DNA from: Bacteroidales bacterium
Lineage (GTDB): Bacteria; Bacteroidota; Bacteroidia; Bacteroidales; P3
Length of the DNA stretch: 55,306 bases
Direction: 5' to 3'
Assembly (NCBI GenBank): GCA_017613375.1
Contig: JAGADZ010000010.1
Span: forward strand, 1 to 55,306
Below the pieces are notes generated by a model. That model saw only the letters and a program-made list of their open reading frames with translations, made no database searches and was not told where the DNA came from. Every line of letters begins with the position of its first letter. The stretch's first letter is position 1. Below are positions 19,318 through 29,194 of this stretch, piece after piece. Both the position numbers and the translations under genes were made by a program.

Positions 19318-20526
19318 ATGAAAATACTCGTAATACTTCCGCGCTTTCCGTTTCCTCTTGAAAAGGGTGACAAATTGCGTGCCTACCATCAGATTCGCAC
19401 CTTGTCGAACAACAACGAAGTGTTTCTCTTCGCACTCTCTCATAAGAGTGTACCGGAATACGCTATTGCCGAGATGCGTAAGTACTGCAAGGAGATTCAT
19501 CTCGTCAGACTCCCACGCCTCTTCGCCGCTTGTAATGTCATACGTAATTTCTTCGGCACACGCTCTCTGCAGATAGGCTACTGGGATTCAAAGAAAGCTC
19601 GCAACCAGTTCAGACAGTTCGAGGCTGAGGTCAACCCCGATGTGATATATGCACAGATGGTGCGTACAATGATTTATGCTGCCCATTCTGTACGCCCCAA
19701 AGTCCTCGATTTCCAAGATGCTCTCTCCATGAATCTGGAGAGACGCATGTCCAAATACAGAGGCCTTCGCTATTTTGCCTTGCATTATGAGTTCAAGATG
19801 CTTCGCTCGGCAGAGTATAACGCCTGTGGCATTTTCGACGCTCTTACTATCATTTCTGAATCTGACAGCGATGCAGTGCCCCGTCACAAGGATACCGAGA
19901 TTGAGATTGTCCGTAATGGTGTCGACTTCGACTATTTCAGACATGACCTGTCGGAGAAAAAGAATTCCGTGGTCTTCTGCGGCAATATGCAGTATGCACC
20001 TAATATCGATGCCGCTCGTTTCTTGGTGAACGACATTATGCCGCGTGTGTGGAAGGTCTATCCCGATGCCAATGTGGTTATCGCTGGCGCCACACCTAAA
20101 CCGTCGGTCAAGAGATTGGAGAACAGCAGGGTGACCGTCACAGGCTCTGTGGAGGATATACGCCCATATTACGCTCAGTCCGAAGTGTTCGTGGCACCTA
20201 TGCGGTTGGGCTCGGGATTGCAGAACAAGATTCTTGAAGCAATGTCCATGGGCGTGCCGTGTGTGACAACACCTCTGGCTAACGATACCATCGGCGCTGT
20301 TTCCGGCGAGGATATTCTGATAGGAAACAACGCAGATGAATTGGCCGACCATATTATCGGTCTTTTGAAGGATGAACCGTTGCGTAGCAGGATTGCAGAA
20401 AACGCTTCGGAGTTCGTCCGCAGGCATTTCTCATGGGAGGCTACAGGCGAACAGCTGCAGACGATTTTGCAGAATGCCATAATGACACATGAAAACCATG
20501 AAGAAGTCGAACTGGAAGACGAATAA
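19318..20526 (+). CDS. Family 4 glycosyltransferase
   Basis: The product is 402 residues. The N-terminus (MKILVILPRFPFPLEKGDK) is typical of a GT-B sugar transferase; the C-terminal half has VFCGNMQYAPNIDAARFL and FVAPMRLGSGLQNKILEAMSMGVPCV, the nucleotide-sugar binding region of GT4 enzymes. It resembles the TIGR03087-like sugar transferases that build exopolysaccharide or cell-wall glycans. It would transfer a sugar from an NDP- or GDP-sugar; donor and acceptor are unknown. Its 3' end overlaps hflX by 38 bp if hflX starts at 20489. Confidence 0.87.
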   Translation: MKILVILPRFPFPLEKGDKLRAYHQIRTLSNNNEVFLFALSHKSVPEYAIAEMRKYCKEIHLVRLPRLFAACNVIRNFFGTRSLQIGYWDSKKARNQFRQFEAEVNPDVIYAQMVRTMIYAAHSVRPKVLDFQDALSMNLERRMSKYRGLRYFALHYEFKMLRSAEYNACGIFDALTIISESDSDAVPRHKDTEIEIVRNGVDFDYFRHDLSEKKNSVVFCGNMQYAPNIDAARFLVNDIMPRVWKVYPDANVVIAGATPKPSVKRLENSRVTVTGSVEDIRPYYAQSEVFVAPMRLGSGLQNKILEAMSMGVPCVTTPLANDTIGAVSGEDILIGNNADELADHIIGLLKDEPLRSRIAENASEFVRRHFSWEATGEQLQTILQNAIMTHENHEEVELEDE

Positions 20527-21796
20527 AGGCAAGTTCAAAGGAGAGACCGGCGTATGGGAGGGTGAGAATATTGATAAGAACCGCCACCTGAGTCGACAGG
20601 AACGCAATATGGTCTCCACAGAGGTGGTGCCTGAAAAGGCAATCCTCGTGGCTGTATGCGACTCTCGCACTACGATGGAACGTACCGAAGAGTGTCTCAA
20701 CGAACTGGCTTTCCTTCTGGAAACGGCAGGAGGGGTGCCTGTGAAGACGGTTGTCCAAAAACTGGACCATCCTGACTCTCGTACCTATATCGGCAGTGGC
20801 AAACTCGAGGAGGTGCTGGAATATAAGAACGCTTTGGATGTGGATTTCCTTGTCTTCGATGACGAACTGACTCCGGCTCAGCTACGTAATCTTGAAAGGG
20901 CTTTTGGTTGCCGTATTCTTGACAGGACGACACTTATCCTCGATATTTTTGCCAAACGTGCTCGCACTTCCATTGCAAAGACACAGGTTGAGCTGGCTCA
21001 GCTTCAGTATATGCTTCCTCGTTTGACACGCATGTGGACTCACCTCGAACGCCAACGCGGAGGCATAGGTATGCGTGGTCCCGGAGAATCTCAGATAGAG
21101 ACCGACCGCCGTCTTATCACCGAAAAGATATCTCTTCTGAAGGAACGCCTCAAGGATATCGACAAACAGAAAACACAGCAACGAAAAAACCGCGAAAGCC
21201 TCGTGCGGGTAGCTCTGGTGGGATATACTAATGTGGGTAAGTCCACATTGATGAACCTGCTCTCGAAATCCGATGTGTTCGCAGAAAACAAACTTTTCGC
21301 AACTCTTGACACCACTGTCCGCAAGGTTGTGATCGACAATCTCCCTTTCCTATTGACGGATACTGTGGGCTTCATCAGAAAACTCCCTCATGGCTTGGTG
21401 GAGTCGTTCAAGTCCACACTCGACGAGGTCTGCGAGGCGGATCTATTGATTCATGTGGTGGATATTTCACATCCCGACCATGAACAACAGATTGCATCGG
21501 TCAATAAAACCCTTGAGGAAATTGGGGCTATAGACAAGCCTACTATAATGGTGTTTAATAAGATAGACGCCTATTCATACATCAAGAAAGAGGAGGATGA
21601 CTTGACGCCAATGACTAAGGAAAACTGGACATTGGAAATGCTGCAGAATTCATGGATGAGTAAGGTGAATGGTGACGCTACGGTGTTTATTTCCGCAGCG
21701 ACAAAACAGAATGTCGACACGTTACGTGCCAAGATGTATGAGGAAATAAAGCGAATCCACGCCATACGTTATCCTTACAACAATTTCCTCTATTGA
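20489..21796 (+). CDS. hflX: GTPase HflX (ribosome-associated)
   Basis: The product is 435 residues. It has the HflX N-terminal domain (ILVAVCDSRTTMERTEECLNEL), the glycine-rich linker GGIGMRGPGESQIETDRRLI, and a G domain with P-loop GYTNVGKSTLMN, switch II DTVGF and NKIDA. HflX splits and rescues stalled or heat-damaged ribosomes. The earliest start is 20489, which overlaps the GT gene by 38 bp; an alternative ATG at 20609 would remove a charged leader, so the start is uncertain. A strong hairpin follows the stop. Confidence 0.93.
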   Translation: MKTMKKSNWKTNKGKFKGETGVWEGENIDKNRHLSRQERNMVSTEVVPEKAILVAVCDSRTTMERTEECLNELAFLLETAGGVPVKTVVQKLDHPDSRTYIGSGKLEEVLEYKNALDVDFLVFDDELTPAQLRNLERAFGCRILDRTTLILDIFAKRARTSIAKTQVELAQLQYMLPRLTRMWTHLERQRGGIGMRGPGESQIETDRRLITEKISLLKERLKDIDKQKTQQRKNRESLVRVALVGYTNVGKSTLMNLLSKSDVFAENKLFATLDTTVRKVVIDNLPFLLTDTVGFIRKLPHGLVESFKSTLDEVCEADLLIHVVDISHPDHEQQIASVNKTLEEIGAIDKPTIMVFNKIDAYSYIKKEEDDLTPMTKENWTLEMLQNSWMSKVNGDATVFISAATKQNVDTLRAKMYEEIKRIHAIRYPYNNFLY

Positions 21797-21814
21797 CGGT
21801 ATTCCGATATATAT

Positions 21815-21855
21815 GACAGACCCCGGAATTCTCATGGAAATTTCCGGGGTCTGTC
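21815..21855 (+). terminator. Strong bidirectional hairpin between hflX and floA
   Basis: Arms 21815-21828 and 21842-21855 (GACAGACCCCGGAA and its exact complement) form a GC-rich 14-bp stem with a 13-base loop. The hairpin lies between convergent genes and is well placed to end transcription of both hflX and floA. A T-tract is weak on either side. Confidence 0.7.
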
Positions 21856-21871
21856 GGTATAAGAAGAATGA

Positions 21872-22846
21872 TTATTCTTTCTCTTTCTTCGCGGTGACGG
21901 GCTTGGATATGGATTCTCTCATCTCGGTGTCTGCTTGTATATTCTTCATTCTGTAGTAGTCCATAATACCCATATTGCCGGTGCGGAATGCTTCGGCCAT
22001 GGCCTTCGGGACTTCGGCTTCTGCCTCGATGACTTTTGCTCGTGCTTCCTGTGCCTTTGCCTTCATCTCCTGCTCTTGGGCGACAGCCATGGCTCTGCGC
22101 TCTTCGGCTTTTGCCTGTGCGATATTCTTGTCGGCATTGGCCTGATCCATCTGCAGCTGAGCTCCGATGTTCTTTCCAACATCGATATCGGCGATATCGA
22201 TGGACAAGATTTCAAAAGCGGTGCCGCTGTCCAAACCTTTAGTGAGTACCAGTTTGGATATACTGTCGGGATTCTCAAGCACCTGTTTGTGACTCGTTGC
22301 GGAACCAATGGAGGTGACAATACCTTCGCCTACGCGGGCAAGGATGGTCTCCTCACCGGCACCACCAACCAACTGTTTGATATTGGTACGCACGGTGACA
22401 CGTGCTTTGGCGATAAGCTGGATTCCGTCTTTCGCAACGGCAGCTACAGGAGGAGTGTCTATCACTTTGGGGTTTACCGATGTCTGGACGGCGTTCAGGA
22501 CATCTCGTCCTGCCAAGTCGATGGCGGTACAGGTCTTGAAATCGAGGTTCATATTCGCTTTGTCTGCAGAGATAAGAGCCTTGACGACAGAATTTACTCG
22601 CCCTCCGGCAAGATAGTGGGCCTCGAGTTCGTTCTGTGAGACTTTGAGACCTGCCTTGGCGGCGGAAACCATATTGGTCACGATGACTGACGGGGGAACC
22701 TTACGGAAACGCATAAAAATAAGCTGGATAAGCGAGGTGTGAACTCCTGATATAAGAGCCTGGAACCATATCCCGATAGGGACAAGCCATAAAAACAGTA
22801 TCAAAAAGATGATACATGCTACGATAATAACAATTGTCATTTCCAT
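21872..22846 (-). CDS. floA: Flotillin-like protein FloA
   Basis: The product is 324 residues, normal for FloA (formerly YqfA/UPF0365). One membrane segment lies at the N-terminus ([21 protein letters not shown]). It is followed by the SPFH domain with [33 protein letters not shown] and [17 protein letters not shown]. The C-terminal Glu/Ala-rich coiled coil contains [19 protein letters not shown]. FloA organises membrane microdomains. It is downstream of nfeD on the same strand with a 30-bp gap, the standard flotillin-NfeD pairing. Confidence 0.95.
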   Translation of the reverse strand: MEMTIVIIVACIIFLILFLWLVPIGIWFQALISGVHTSLIQLIFMRFRKVPPSVIVTNMVSAAKAGLKVSQNELEAHYLAGGRVNSVVKALISADKANMNLDFKTCTAIDLAGRDVLNAVQTSVNPKVIDTPPVAAVAKDGIQLIAKARVTVRTNIKQLVGGAGEETILARVGEGIVTSIGSATSHKQVLENPDSISKLVLTKGLDSGTAFEILSIDIADIDVGKNIGAQLQMDQANADKNIAQAKAEERRAMAVAQEQEMKAKAQEARAKVIEAEAEVPKAMAEAFRTGNMGIMDYYRMKNIQADTEMRESISKPVTAKKEKE

Positions 22847-22876
22847 GATTTAGAACTTTTATTTATTAATGATTTA

Positions 22877-23344
22877 TTAGTTGTCTGCTTTCTTTACAGT
22901 GATTTTATATCCTTCTATCTCTATGACTTCAATCTCTGTGCCTTCGTCTATGTATTCCCCTGCGCTGTGGACCTCCATAATTTCATTTCCTATCAAGGCT
23001 TTGCCTGCCGGAGCAAGACGGGATATACATTTACCACGGCACCCTACTGTCACGGCGTTGTTGTCTATCTCGTTGGTCTTTCCGTCACTCTCCTCTTTCA
23101 GACTGAAGCGTTTCCATGTGCCGCTACGCATTAGCCATACCAACATTATCACTCCTACGACAATGCTTGATAAAAGCGTGATATTTCCTGCCACATATCC
23201 GTATTGTGCATAACACTGCCATACGCCTGTAATGATAAGGATTCCTCCACAAATGCCGCTGATGGCTCCAGGCAGTGCCACAATCTCCAATGCAACAAGT
23301 GCAAGTCCTGCAAGAATTACTATGATTATTATCGGCAAACTCAT
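22877..23344 (-). CDS. NfeD-like membrane protein, partner of FloA
   Basis: The product is 155 residues: short NfeD form with membrane segments near residues 4-25, 30-50 and 55-72 and a C-terminal OB-fold domain (GCRGKCISRLAPAGKALIGN, then YIDEGTEIEVIEIEGYKITV). This form lacks the ClpP-like serine protease domain of the long NfeD proteins. Its position directly before floA supports the role of membrane partner for the flotillin. The 81-bp region upstream is AT-rich and has a GTTAAA-like motif. Confidence 0.9.
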   Translation of the reverse strand: MSLPIIIIVILAGLALVALEIVALPGAISGICGGILIITGVWQCYAQYGYVAGNITLLSSIVVGVIMLVWLMRSGTWKRFSLKEESDGKTNEIDNNAVTVGCRGKCISRLAPAGKALIGNEIMEVHSAGEYIDEGTEIEVIEIEGYKITVKKADN

Positions 23345-23425
23345 TTTTTTTAATACACTTAAATGTTAGAATAAAAACAATGTCAAAGTTTTAGTTAAAG
23401 TAATAGTTTTTTTTTGTTTTTGTTG

Positions 23426-23707
23426 TTATCGTACTATTTCAGATGTCAGTTGTTTGTTGAGTAGGGCTGTGTGCATGGGAAGCAGCTCTTCGTAACCGCC
23501 AGACTTAACGGTGCACTTCCCTGTATAGTGTATCATGATGGTACACTGCTCTGCCTGCTCGTATGTATGACGACAGATGTCCACAAGTGACTTTATCACA
23601 TAGTCGAAAGTGTGATAGTCGTCGTTGTATACTACCAAGCGACATCCAATGTCGTCCATGAGTTCCAACTCTAATTCTTCTTGCCCTTTATATTGGTTGT
23701 CGTCCAT
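23426..23707 (-). CDS. clpS: ATP-dependent Clp protease adaptor ClpS
   Basis: The product is 93 residues. The core VVYNDDYHTFDYVIKSL carries the Asn-Asp-Asp of the N-end-rule binding pocket, and HYTGKCTVKSGGYEEL resembles the ClpA-contact region of ClpS. It delivers N-degron substrates to ClpAP. It starts 42 bp downstream of ispF on the same strand, so it may be the last gene of the porU-porV-ispF-clpS run. Confidence 0.93.
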   Translation of the reverse strand: MDDNQYKGQEELELELMDDIGCRLVVYNDDYHTFDYVIKSLVDICRHTYEQAEQCTIMIHYTGKCTVKSGGYEELLPMHTALLNKQLTSEIVR

Positions 23708-23749
23708 TTTCTATTGCGTTGATTGTTGATATGTTGTTATGAGTTGAGC

Positions 23750-24229
23750 TTAACGTTGTATTATCAAAACGGAAGCCATTGCCGATATACCCTCTTCGCG
23801 TCCTTCGAAACCCAGATGCTCAGTGGTGGTGGCTTTGATGGAGACATCCTCTGTGTCTATCTTGATTATGTCGGCAAGCGTCTGTTGCATGATGGGGATG
23901 TAGGCAGCCACCTTTGGTTTCTGCATGATAAGTATGGCGTCGATGTTGCTGACAGTGTATTCTTTGCTCTCAAGTAGTTCACAGACTCTACGTAGCAGTA
24001 TCTTGCTGTCTATGCCTTTATAGGCTGGGTCGTTGTCTGGGAAATGTTTCCCGATATCGCCAAGTGCTGCAGCCCCAAGAAGGGCGTCGCAGATGGCATG
24101 TATCAGTACATCGGCATCGGAGTGTCCGACAAGGCCTTTTGTATGTTCGACTTGAATACCACCAAGCCACAGAGGAAGACCTTCCTTCAACTGATGCACG
24201 TCATATCCTATGCCTGTCCGTATTTTCAT
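23750..24229 (-). CDS. ispF: 2-C-methyl-D-erythritol 2,4-cyclodiphosphate synthase (IspF)
   Basis: The product is 159 residues, the standard size. Metal and substrate motifs are GYDVHQL (Asp8, His10), GHSDADVLIHAICDALLGAA, FPDNDPAYKGIDS and TTTEHLGFEGREEGI. It forms the cyclic diphosphate in the non-mevalonate isoprenoid pathway. The ATG is 2 bp after the porV stop, so translation is probably coupled and it belongs to the porU-porV transcript. Confidence 0.96.
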   Translation of the reverse strand: MKIRTGIGYDVHQLKEGLPLWLGGIQVEHTKGLVGHSDADVLIHAICDALLGAAALGDIGKHFPDNDPAYKGIDSKILLRRVCELLESKEYTVSNIDAILIMQKPKVAAYIPIMQQTLADIIKIDTEDVSIKATTTEHLGFEGREEGISAMASVLIIQR

Positions 24230-24231
24230 GA

Positions 24232-25431
24232 CTACTTGGCTTTCTCCATATTCCAGGTGATGGAAACACGTATTGTATTTGCCAACGGGTTGGTGCTGAA
24301 ACTGCTGGTGGGTACAAGGTATGAAAAATCAAACGACATCATGCTGTATCGTACCCCGACACCGAGGGTCAAATATTGGCGTGCTCCCTTGGTGGCATGC
24401 TCATAGAAATATCCGATGCGGGCGGCAAACGTATTTGAATACCAATATTCGGCACCAAGAGAAAGCATGATTTCATGGAGCTCTTCCTTGAAGCCTCCGG
24501 GAGCATCGTAGAATGACTGTATGGCACCGAGCATCGAACTTGTTCGGTTGTAGTCTGTCAGATTACGGTAATATTTGCTTATCACGGTGTCGCCACTGAT
24601 TATTGGCGGTGTCGGAACAAGAAGTTTGTTGAGGTCAAGCAAGACGTTTATTCTGTTGTAATCGTCAATATTGTAGGTGTATCTGCCTCCAAGACGAAGG
24701 TTCGCTGGCAAGAAACTGTTCGAGGTCTCATCGTCAGAATAGGAGAGTTTTGAGCCTAAATTGCTGATATGTAGACCGAAGGCGAACTGCTGGCTTTTGT
24801 CTATATCCTGTTCGTAGTACAATCCTACGTCGGCGGCAAGACCGTTGGCAGCCTTAGTGGTCATCTCTTCCACTTCCATGCCCTGCGTGAGGTCGCTATG
24901 GATAAAGCGAGCGGTGGCACCAAGTGACAGATTCTCCGATAGTTTCATCGAGTAGGTAGCATCAAGGGCAAACTCGTTGGGGATGAAAGTGCCAAGGTCT
25001 TCTCCGTGTTCACCAGTGTGTTCCAACCTTCCTAAAGTGAAGTAAGTCAAGCTCGCACCGACAGCGCTACGTTTGTTGATACGCTTGTATGCCCCTAAAT
25101 AAAGAAAATTCATATCGGCGTCCAGTTTATGAAGCCAGGGGGTATAGGTGATACTTACGCTTAACTCTTTGGGGGCAAAGGCCAGTTTGGCATTGTTCCA
25201 GTGTGAGGAATACACATCGGCTTCAGACGCCACACCGGCATCGCCTAATGAGCCAGAGATGGCGTCAGGGGCTATCTGTAATATCGGAACACCTGTGGAA
25301 ATATAGTTGTTCTTTTGGCCTGTAGATGTATTGTATCCCGGTGTCTGTGATTGTAGATTATTGCTTAGCGGCAATAGTGCAATGAGTATCAGAAAGGATA
25401 GCTTTGTTATATGATTTTTCAATCTTTTCAT
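24232..25431 (-). CDS. porV: T9SS outer-membrane protein PorV (LptO)
   Basis: The product is 399 residues with a signal peptide. The mature start GVPILQIAPDAISGSLGDAG is the typical PorV/LptO motif (PDARSGGMGDAG-like), followed by VYSSHWNNAKLAF, LGAYKRINKRSAVGASLTY and a FadL-type barrel; TPPIISGDTVI is also typical. In Porphyromonas and Flavobacterium PorV carries cargo from the translocon to the PorU sortase. It sits just downstream of porU on the same strand, the known arrangement. Confidence 0.93.
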   Translation of the reverse strand: MKRLKNHITKLSFLILIALLPLSNNLQSQTPGYNTSTGQKNNYISTGVPILQIAPDAISGSLGDAGVASEADVYSSHWNNAKLAFAPKELSVSITYTPWLHKLDADMNFLYLGAYKRINKRSAVGASLTYFTLGRLEHTGEHGEDLGTFIPNEFALDATYSMKLSENLSLGATARFIHSDLTQGMEVEEMTTKAANGLAADVGLYYEQDIDKSQQFAFGLHISNLGSKLSYSDDETSNSFLPANLRLGGRYTYNIDDYNRINVLLDLNKLLVPTPPIISGDTVISKYYRNLTDYNRTSSMLGAIQSFYDAPGGFKEELHEIMLSLGAEYWYSNTFAARIGYFYEHATKGARQYLTLGVGVRYSMMSFDFSYLVPTSSFSTNPLANTIRVSITWNMEKAK

Positions 25432-25505
25432 TGAATATTATTATTTGTTCTATAAAAAAACTGCACTCAAAAAAACGGCACTTTCAAAAAAAAATTGTGT
25501 GAGCT

Positions 25506-28500
25506 CTATCGGATAATTATTTTTTGATGCTCTGTCAGCCTTTCCCCTTCGGAGGTGGTGATGGTGCATCGGGCTATGTATATTCCTGGTGGAACATGCT
25601 GTCCGTTGGAGGCATGAGTGTCCCACCTCACGGGTCCTATAACATAACTGTCGTTGCTGACGGATGGATGTATTGTGTATATCTGTTGTCCTCGGGAATT
25701 GAAGATGTCTATCTGTGCCGTCTCTATATTTCCTTTACAGTTGTGCTCCATACGTAGCCACACATTGTCGGTAGCAGGATTGGGGTACGTAATGAAATCA
25801 GCAGTGGCTGCAGTGTCGCTGTGACGGACAAGGAAAGTCAGTGTGGCAGTGCTTGAAAAATTATAAATATTCCATGCCTTTACTGTTATGGTGTGCATAC
25901 CGGATGTCAGATTCGAAAGACTGTACCGGATACTGCCGCGTAGCTCGTTGTCGATATCCGTGGAGTAGAAATCGTTGAGTACAATGATTGTATTGGCGTT
26001 GCCGTCAAGGGTGGCGGTGATGTCGTGTCCGAGACCGCTGCCTACAGCATTTATTCCTATGCTGTCAAAAAGGGTGACAAGCAATGTCGGGTTTTCGTCG
26101 GTTATTCCTCCATCGCGGAAATTGGTGTCGTTGATATATAGATTTATCTCTGGATGACACTCCGTCAGATTGACACTCTCGTCGAACCCGCCGAGGTAGA
26201 GGTTGGTATATGCTCCTGTGGCGTCTTCACTGCTACTTTTGGCATAGTGGCACAAACGTGCGGCTTCATATTTATAGGCCACATCGCGCGGTACAACAAA
26301 ACTGTAGCTGAATCGGCCTCCGACGACAGGGGCTCTGCCTTTATAAAGTAGGTTGTTCTGTTGGGTGAACGACACTTCACATCCTTCGTTGTCGTTGGCA
26401 AGCGTAACGGCTCTCAAGACTCTGTCGTATACTTCAGGGTATATCACCCCGTCGAAGTCGCTCACAATATTGCCATTGGCGTCTCGTATCTCTCCTTCTA
26501 TAGTTACAGTGGACAGGACTTTGGCACTGTCGGCATGTCCTTCGACAACGGCATTGCCGTTAATCGTGGTGACTACGACATTGTGGGTCGGGAAGGAGAG
26601 ACGCAACGCAGGGTCTCCCATAAGAGTCAGAGCATGAGACGTGGAACGGTGGTTTTTGGCAAGCATTATTGCATCGCCTATTCTGTTTTCAGGATTCAAC
26701 GCCTGCATGCACATATCGGTGTTTATGGACTGCACATGTGAAATTGGGCGTGAGGCGGCGATGCAGGCTATACCGGCTCCTTCGGCAAGCAGGAACTCTT
26801 CGGCTCCACAGGTCTCGCCAGGAAGGTCATAACGGCCAAAAGAGCAGGTGCTGGTGATGAACATCGGCAACTGATTGAAATTGCTATAACCGCTGATGTC
26901 ACTTTTCATCATGAAACGCTCGGTGCCGATATATTGTGAAGAGCCGTGTCCTATGTAGTTGAGTAGCAGACATCCGTAGTCTATACGTTTTTTTAATGCA
27001 TTGTTGACATCCGGATAATAGGAACCGTCGGCGCCGGATTGCTGAACATAGGCGTCGGCATATATTTTGTCAATGGTGTATTGAGGATACTGGGTCGTGA
27101 TCAGACGTGCCGTTATCTCAGAGGAATATGTGAAATTGGTGTCGGCAACACAACTGGGGTCGGCATCGTCGGCGAGCAGTGTGACGCAGTTGCGCCAATC
27201 TCCACGGATATCGCTGTGTGATAAGTCGCTGCGATTTATGTAGTTTTCTATTTTGTCAACAAGATGCGCTGCTTCTGCAAGACTTTTGGCAGGGAGTCTC
27301 CCTATCGCCACTTCCAAAGTCTCGGAAGTCCGCCCGGACTCATTGTCTTCAAGGTACCCGAAAATGTCGTCTGTGGCATATGAAGTGCCTTCATCGTCGA
27401 ACGATGTGACCGACTGGAATGTGATAACTGTCGGCAACGTGCTTTCAAGTATGTTCTTGTTGTCGTAGCTTCCCTTGCCGAATAATAGCAGGTAACGAGG
27501 CTGTCGTAATGTGTTGTCACTTTGCCATCTCTTCCAGAACATACGAAGCATTTCGCGTATTGCGATAGGGTCTGACTGACCGTTGCTGAATTCGTTATAG
27601 ACCTCGTCGGGTGTGACGGTGAGCACTTCCATATCGTCATAGATACTGTGGAGAGACGCAAGACGCAAGGCCTCGGACTGCAGTGACGGATGGCATACTA
27701 TTACAAGGTCGGGGTTGGTTGCACCGTGGAGGTCCTGGTTGTCGATGCTCACAATAGAGACGGGGGTCTTGTAACTGTTGTTGTTGAACGCTATGTAGGT
27801 ATGGGACTTTTCAGTTGTGGCATTGAAAAAAACGCTGTTGATACCACTTCCCAATATCATCTGTTTGGTATTGCACATGTCTGTCACATCCCATATGCGC
27901 GTGTCGTCTGTCGTTGACATCAGTATGTGTCGGCATACTGAGCCGTCGATAGCAGGGACATACATCAGCATCATGTCTCCATTCATCGTCATAGGTACCG
28001 TGGCGTCAACTTCAATGAAGTCAAGATATCCGTTGGCAAGGCCTTCACGGTATTGATATTCGAGATTGAAATTCAACGTGGCACTGCCGAAGGCGGTAAC
28101 AGACATCTCATTGGAGGTGTAGCGTACACTCTTGCTGAAATTGTGTTGCCTGCTTTGGCCATTAAGGCTGATAGTGAATGAACTGGACGCCGTGGATACC
28201 GATGCCAATGCATAACGGACGCTAATGTTCCCTGTAGGAGCGGCAGGTAATGTTATGTGGATTGTCTGCTGGACATTATTGCCGTAAAATCTTTCACCGA
28301 CCCATATCTGCCCACTTTGGTGCGTGTTGGTCTGGTCGACGTTGTGAATCCTGAGGGCATGATAAGACTCTATGTTGTTGCCTGTGGCCTCCGGGGATAT
28401 ATACGACGATATCCGTTTGTGGTTGCCACTGGAACTGCTTACATATACATAGTTGTATTTTGAATAGGGATGGATGATGTAATTGTATCGTTGTGTTAGC

Positions 28501-28883
28501 GAGTCAAATACCCATATGCTGCTTCCTGTGGCGTAAAACAATATGTAATCATTGGCATCGAAAATGCTGTTGTTGTTGTTGTCTCTGATTTCTATGGGTA
28601 TCTCTTCAAGATCGTCAATTCTCGGAGAACTGTTGTCCTCGTCAAACTTGCCACCGTTATGACCGTAAATGGCTATATCTGAAATCTTGGTGCCTGAAAA
28701 CGCTTGGATGTCCGACGCACTCAATCTGTATATGCCGTCTTCGGCAATGGCTACTTTCCACCAGTTGCCGTTACGAAGGACGGAATGTGTCGCGTACTGG
28801 CAATGACTTGACAATGACATGACAAGCATGACGGTCAGGAAAGAATATGCTTTTATGATTGTGGATTTGTTTCTTTTCATCAC
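25506..28883 (-). CDS. porU: T9SS sortase PorU (C25 peptidase family)
   Basis: The product is 1125 residues with an N-terminal signal peptide (SFLTVMLVMSLSSHC). The gingipain-like C25 domain carries the catalytic His in LNYIGHGSSQY (about residue 644) and Cys in ITSTCSFGRYD (about residue 678). N-terminal to it are the usual beta-sandwich regions. The C-terminus ends in a sorting-domain-like module (YPNPATDNVWLRM, PPGIYIARCTI). PorU cleaves the sorting domain of T9SS cargo and attaches A-LPS to the new end at the cell surface. An ATG one codon later (28880) is an equally good start. It is 74 bp upstream of porV and divergent from porP-gldJ. Confidence 0.94.
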   Translation of the reverse strand: MMKRNKSTIIKAYSFLTVMLVMSLSSHCQYATHSVLRNGNWWKVAIAEDGIYRLSASDIQAFSGTKISDIAIYGHNGGKFDEDNSSPRIDDLEEIPIEIRDNNNNSIFDANDYILFYATGSSIWVFDSLTQRYNYIIHPYSKYNYVYVSSSSGNHKRISSYISPEATGNNIESYHALRIHNVDQTNTHQSGQIWVGERFYGNNVQQTIHITLPAAPTGNISVRYALASVSTASSSFTISLNGQSRQHNFSKSVRYTSNEMSVTAFGSATLNFNLEYQYREGLANGYLDFIEVDATVPMTMNGDMMLMYVPAIDGSVCRHILMSTTDDTRIWDVTDMCNTKQMILGSGINSVFFNATTEKSHTYIAFNNNSYKTPVSIVSIDNQDLHGATNPDLVIVCHPSLQSEALRLASLHSIYDDMEVLTVTPDEVYNEFSNGQSDPIAIREMLRMFWKRWQSDNTLRQPRYLLLFGKGSYDNKNILESTLPTVITFQSVTSFDDEGTSYATDDIFGYLEDNESGRTSETLEVAIGRLPAKSLAEAAHLVDKIENYINRSDLSHSDIRGDWRNCVTLLADDADPSCVADTNFTYSSEITARLITTQYPQYTIDKIYADAYVQQSGADGSYYPDVNNALKKRIDYGCLLLNYIGHGSSQYIGTERFMMKSDISGYSNFNQLPMFITSTCSFGRYDLPGETCGAEEFLLAEGAGIACIAASRPISHVQSINTDMCMQALNPENRIGDAIMLAKNHRSTSHALTLMGDPALRLSFPTHNVVVTTINGNAVVEGHADSAKVLSTVTIEGEIRDANGNIVSDFDGVIYPEVYDRVLRAVTLANDNEGCEVSFTQQNNLLYKGRAPVVGGRFSYSFVVPRDVAYKYEAARLCHYAKSSSEDATGAYTNLYLGGFDESVNLTECHPEINLYINDTNFRDGGITDENPTLLVTLFDSIGINAVGSGLGHDITATLDGNANTIIVLNDFYSTDIDNELRGSIRYSLSNLTSGMHTITVKAWNIYNFSSTATLTFLVRHSDTAATADFITYPNPATDNVWLRMEHNCKGNIETAQIDIFNSRGQQIYTIHPSVSNDSYVIGPVRWDTHASNGQHVPPGIYIARCTITTSEGERLTEHQKIIIR

Positions 28884-29194
28884 TCCGATAACTCCTTTTT
28901 TATAAAAAAATTGTGTATTCTATATTTTTTTGAGGTCTGTTTTCTGCTCTTTTTGTGACGAACAGATGGCCGATTTCGCCTTTTTTTCTCTCTTTTAGAA
29001 ATTATTTTTTTTGACTCGATTTTCTCTTTTTTTACTTGATAATTAGTTGTTTTTGGCTGTGGAAAGGCTGTCGTTTTCGTTTTGCAATATACTGAAAATT
29101 TGCATGTTGTAAAATATTTTATAAAAAAGTGCGTTTGTTTCAAAGAAAATTCGTAATATTGCCAATTATTTTTAGGCTCATTTTATACTGTTAA
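28884..29194. promoter_or_regulatory. Shared promoter region between porU and porP
   Basis: This 311-bp region holds no gene that I can support. It is very AT-rich, with long T-runs on both strands. Toward porP there is TAATATTG at 29154-29161, one mismatch from TAnnTTTG, with TTTG at 29134-29137, a 16-base spacing. No exact -7 element toward porU was found. The arrangement implies joint control of two T9SS transcription units. Confidence 0.5.

Noticed and set aside
19588-20427. 279-codon open frame on the minus strand inside the glycosyltransferase gene
   Set aside because: It is antisense to a well-supported GT4 gene and shows no family motifs, signal or promoter.
21935-22639. 234-codon plus-strand frame inside floA
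   Set aside because: It is antisense to floA with low-complexity Cys/Leu-rich translation and no matching family.
28880-29143. 87-codon minus-strand frame upstream of porU
   Set aside because: It is Lys-rich, very AT-rich and lies in the shared promoter region; nothing supports it as a protein.
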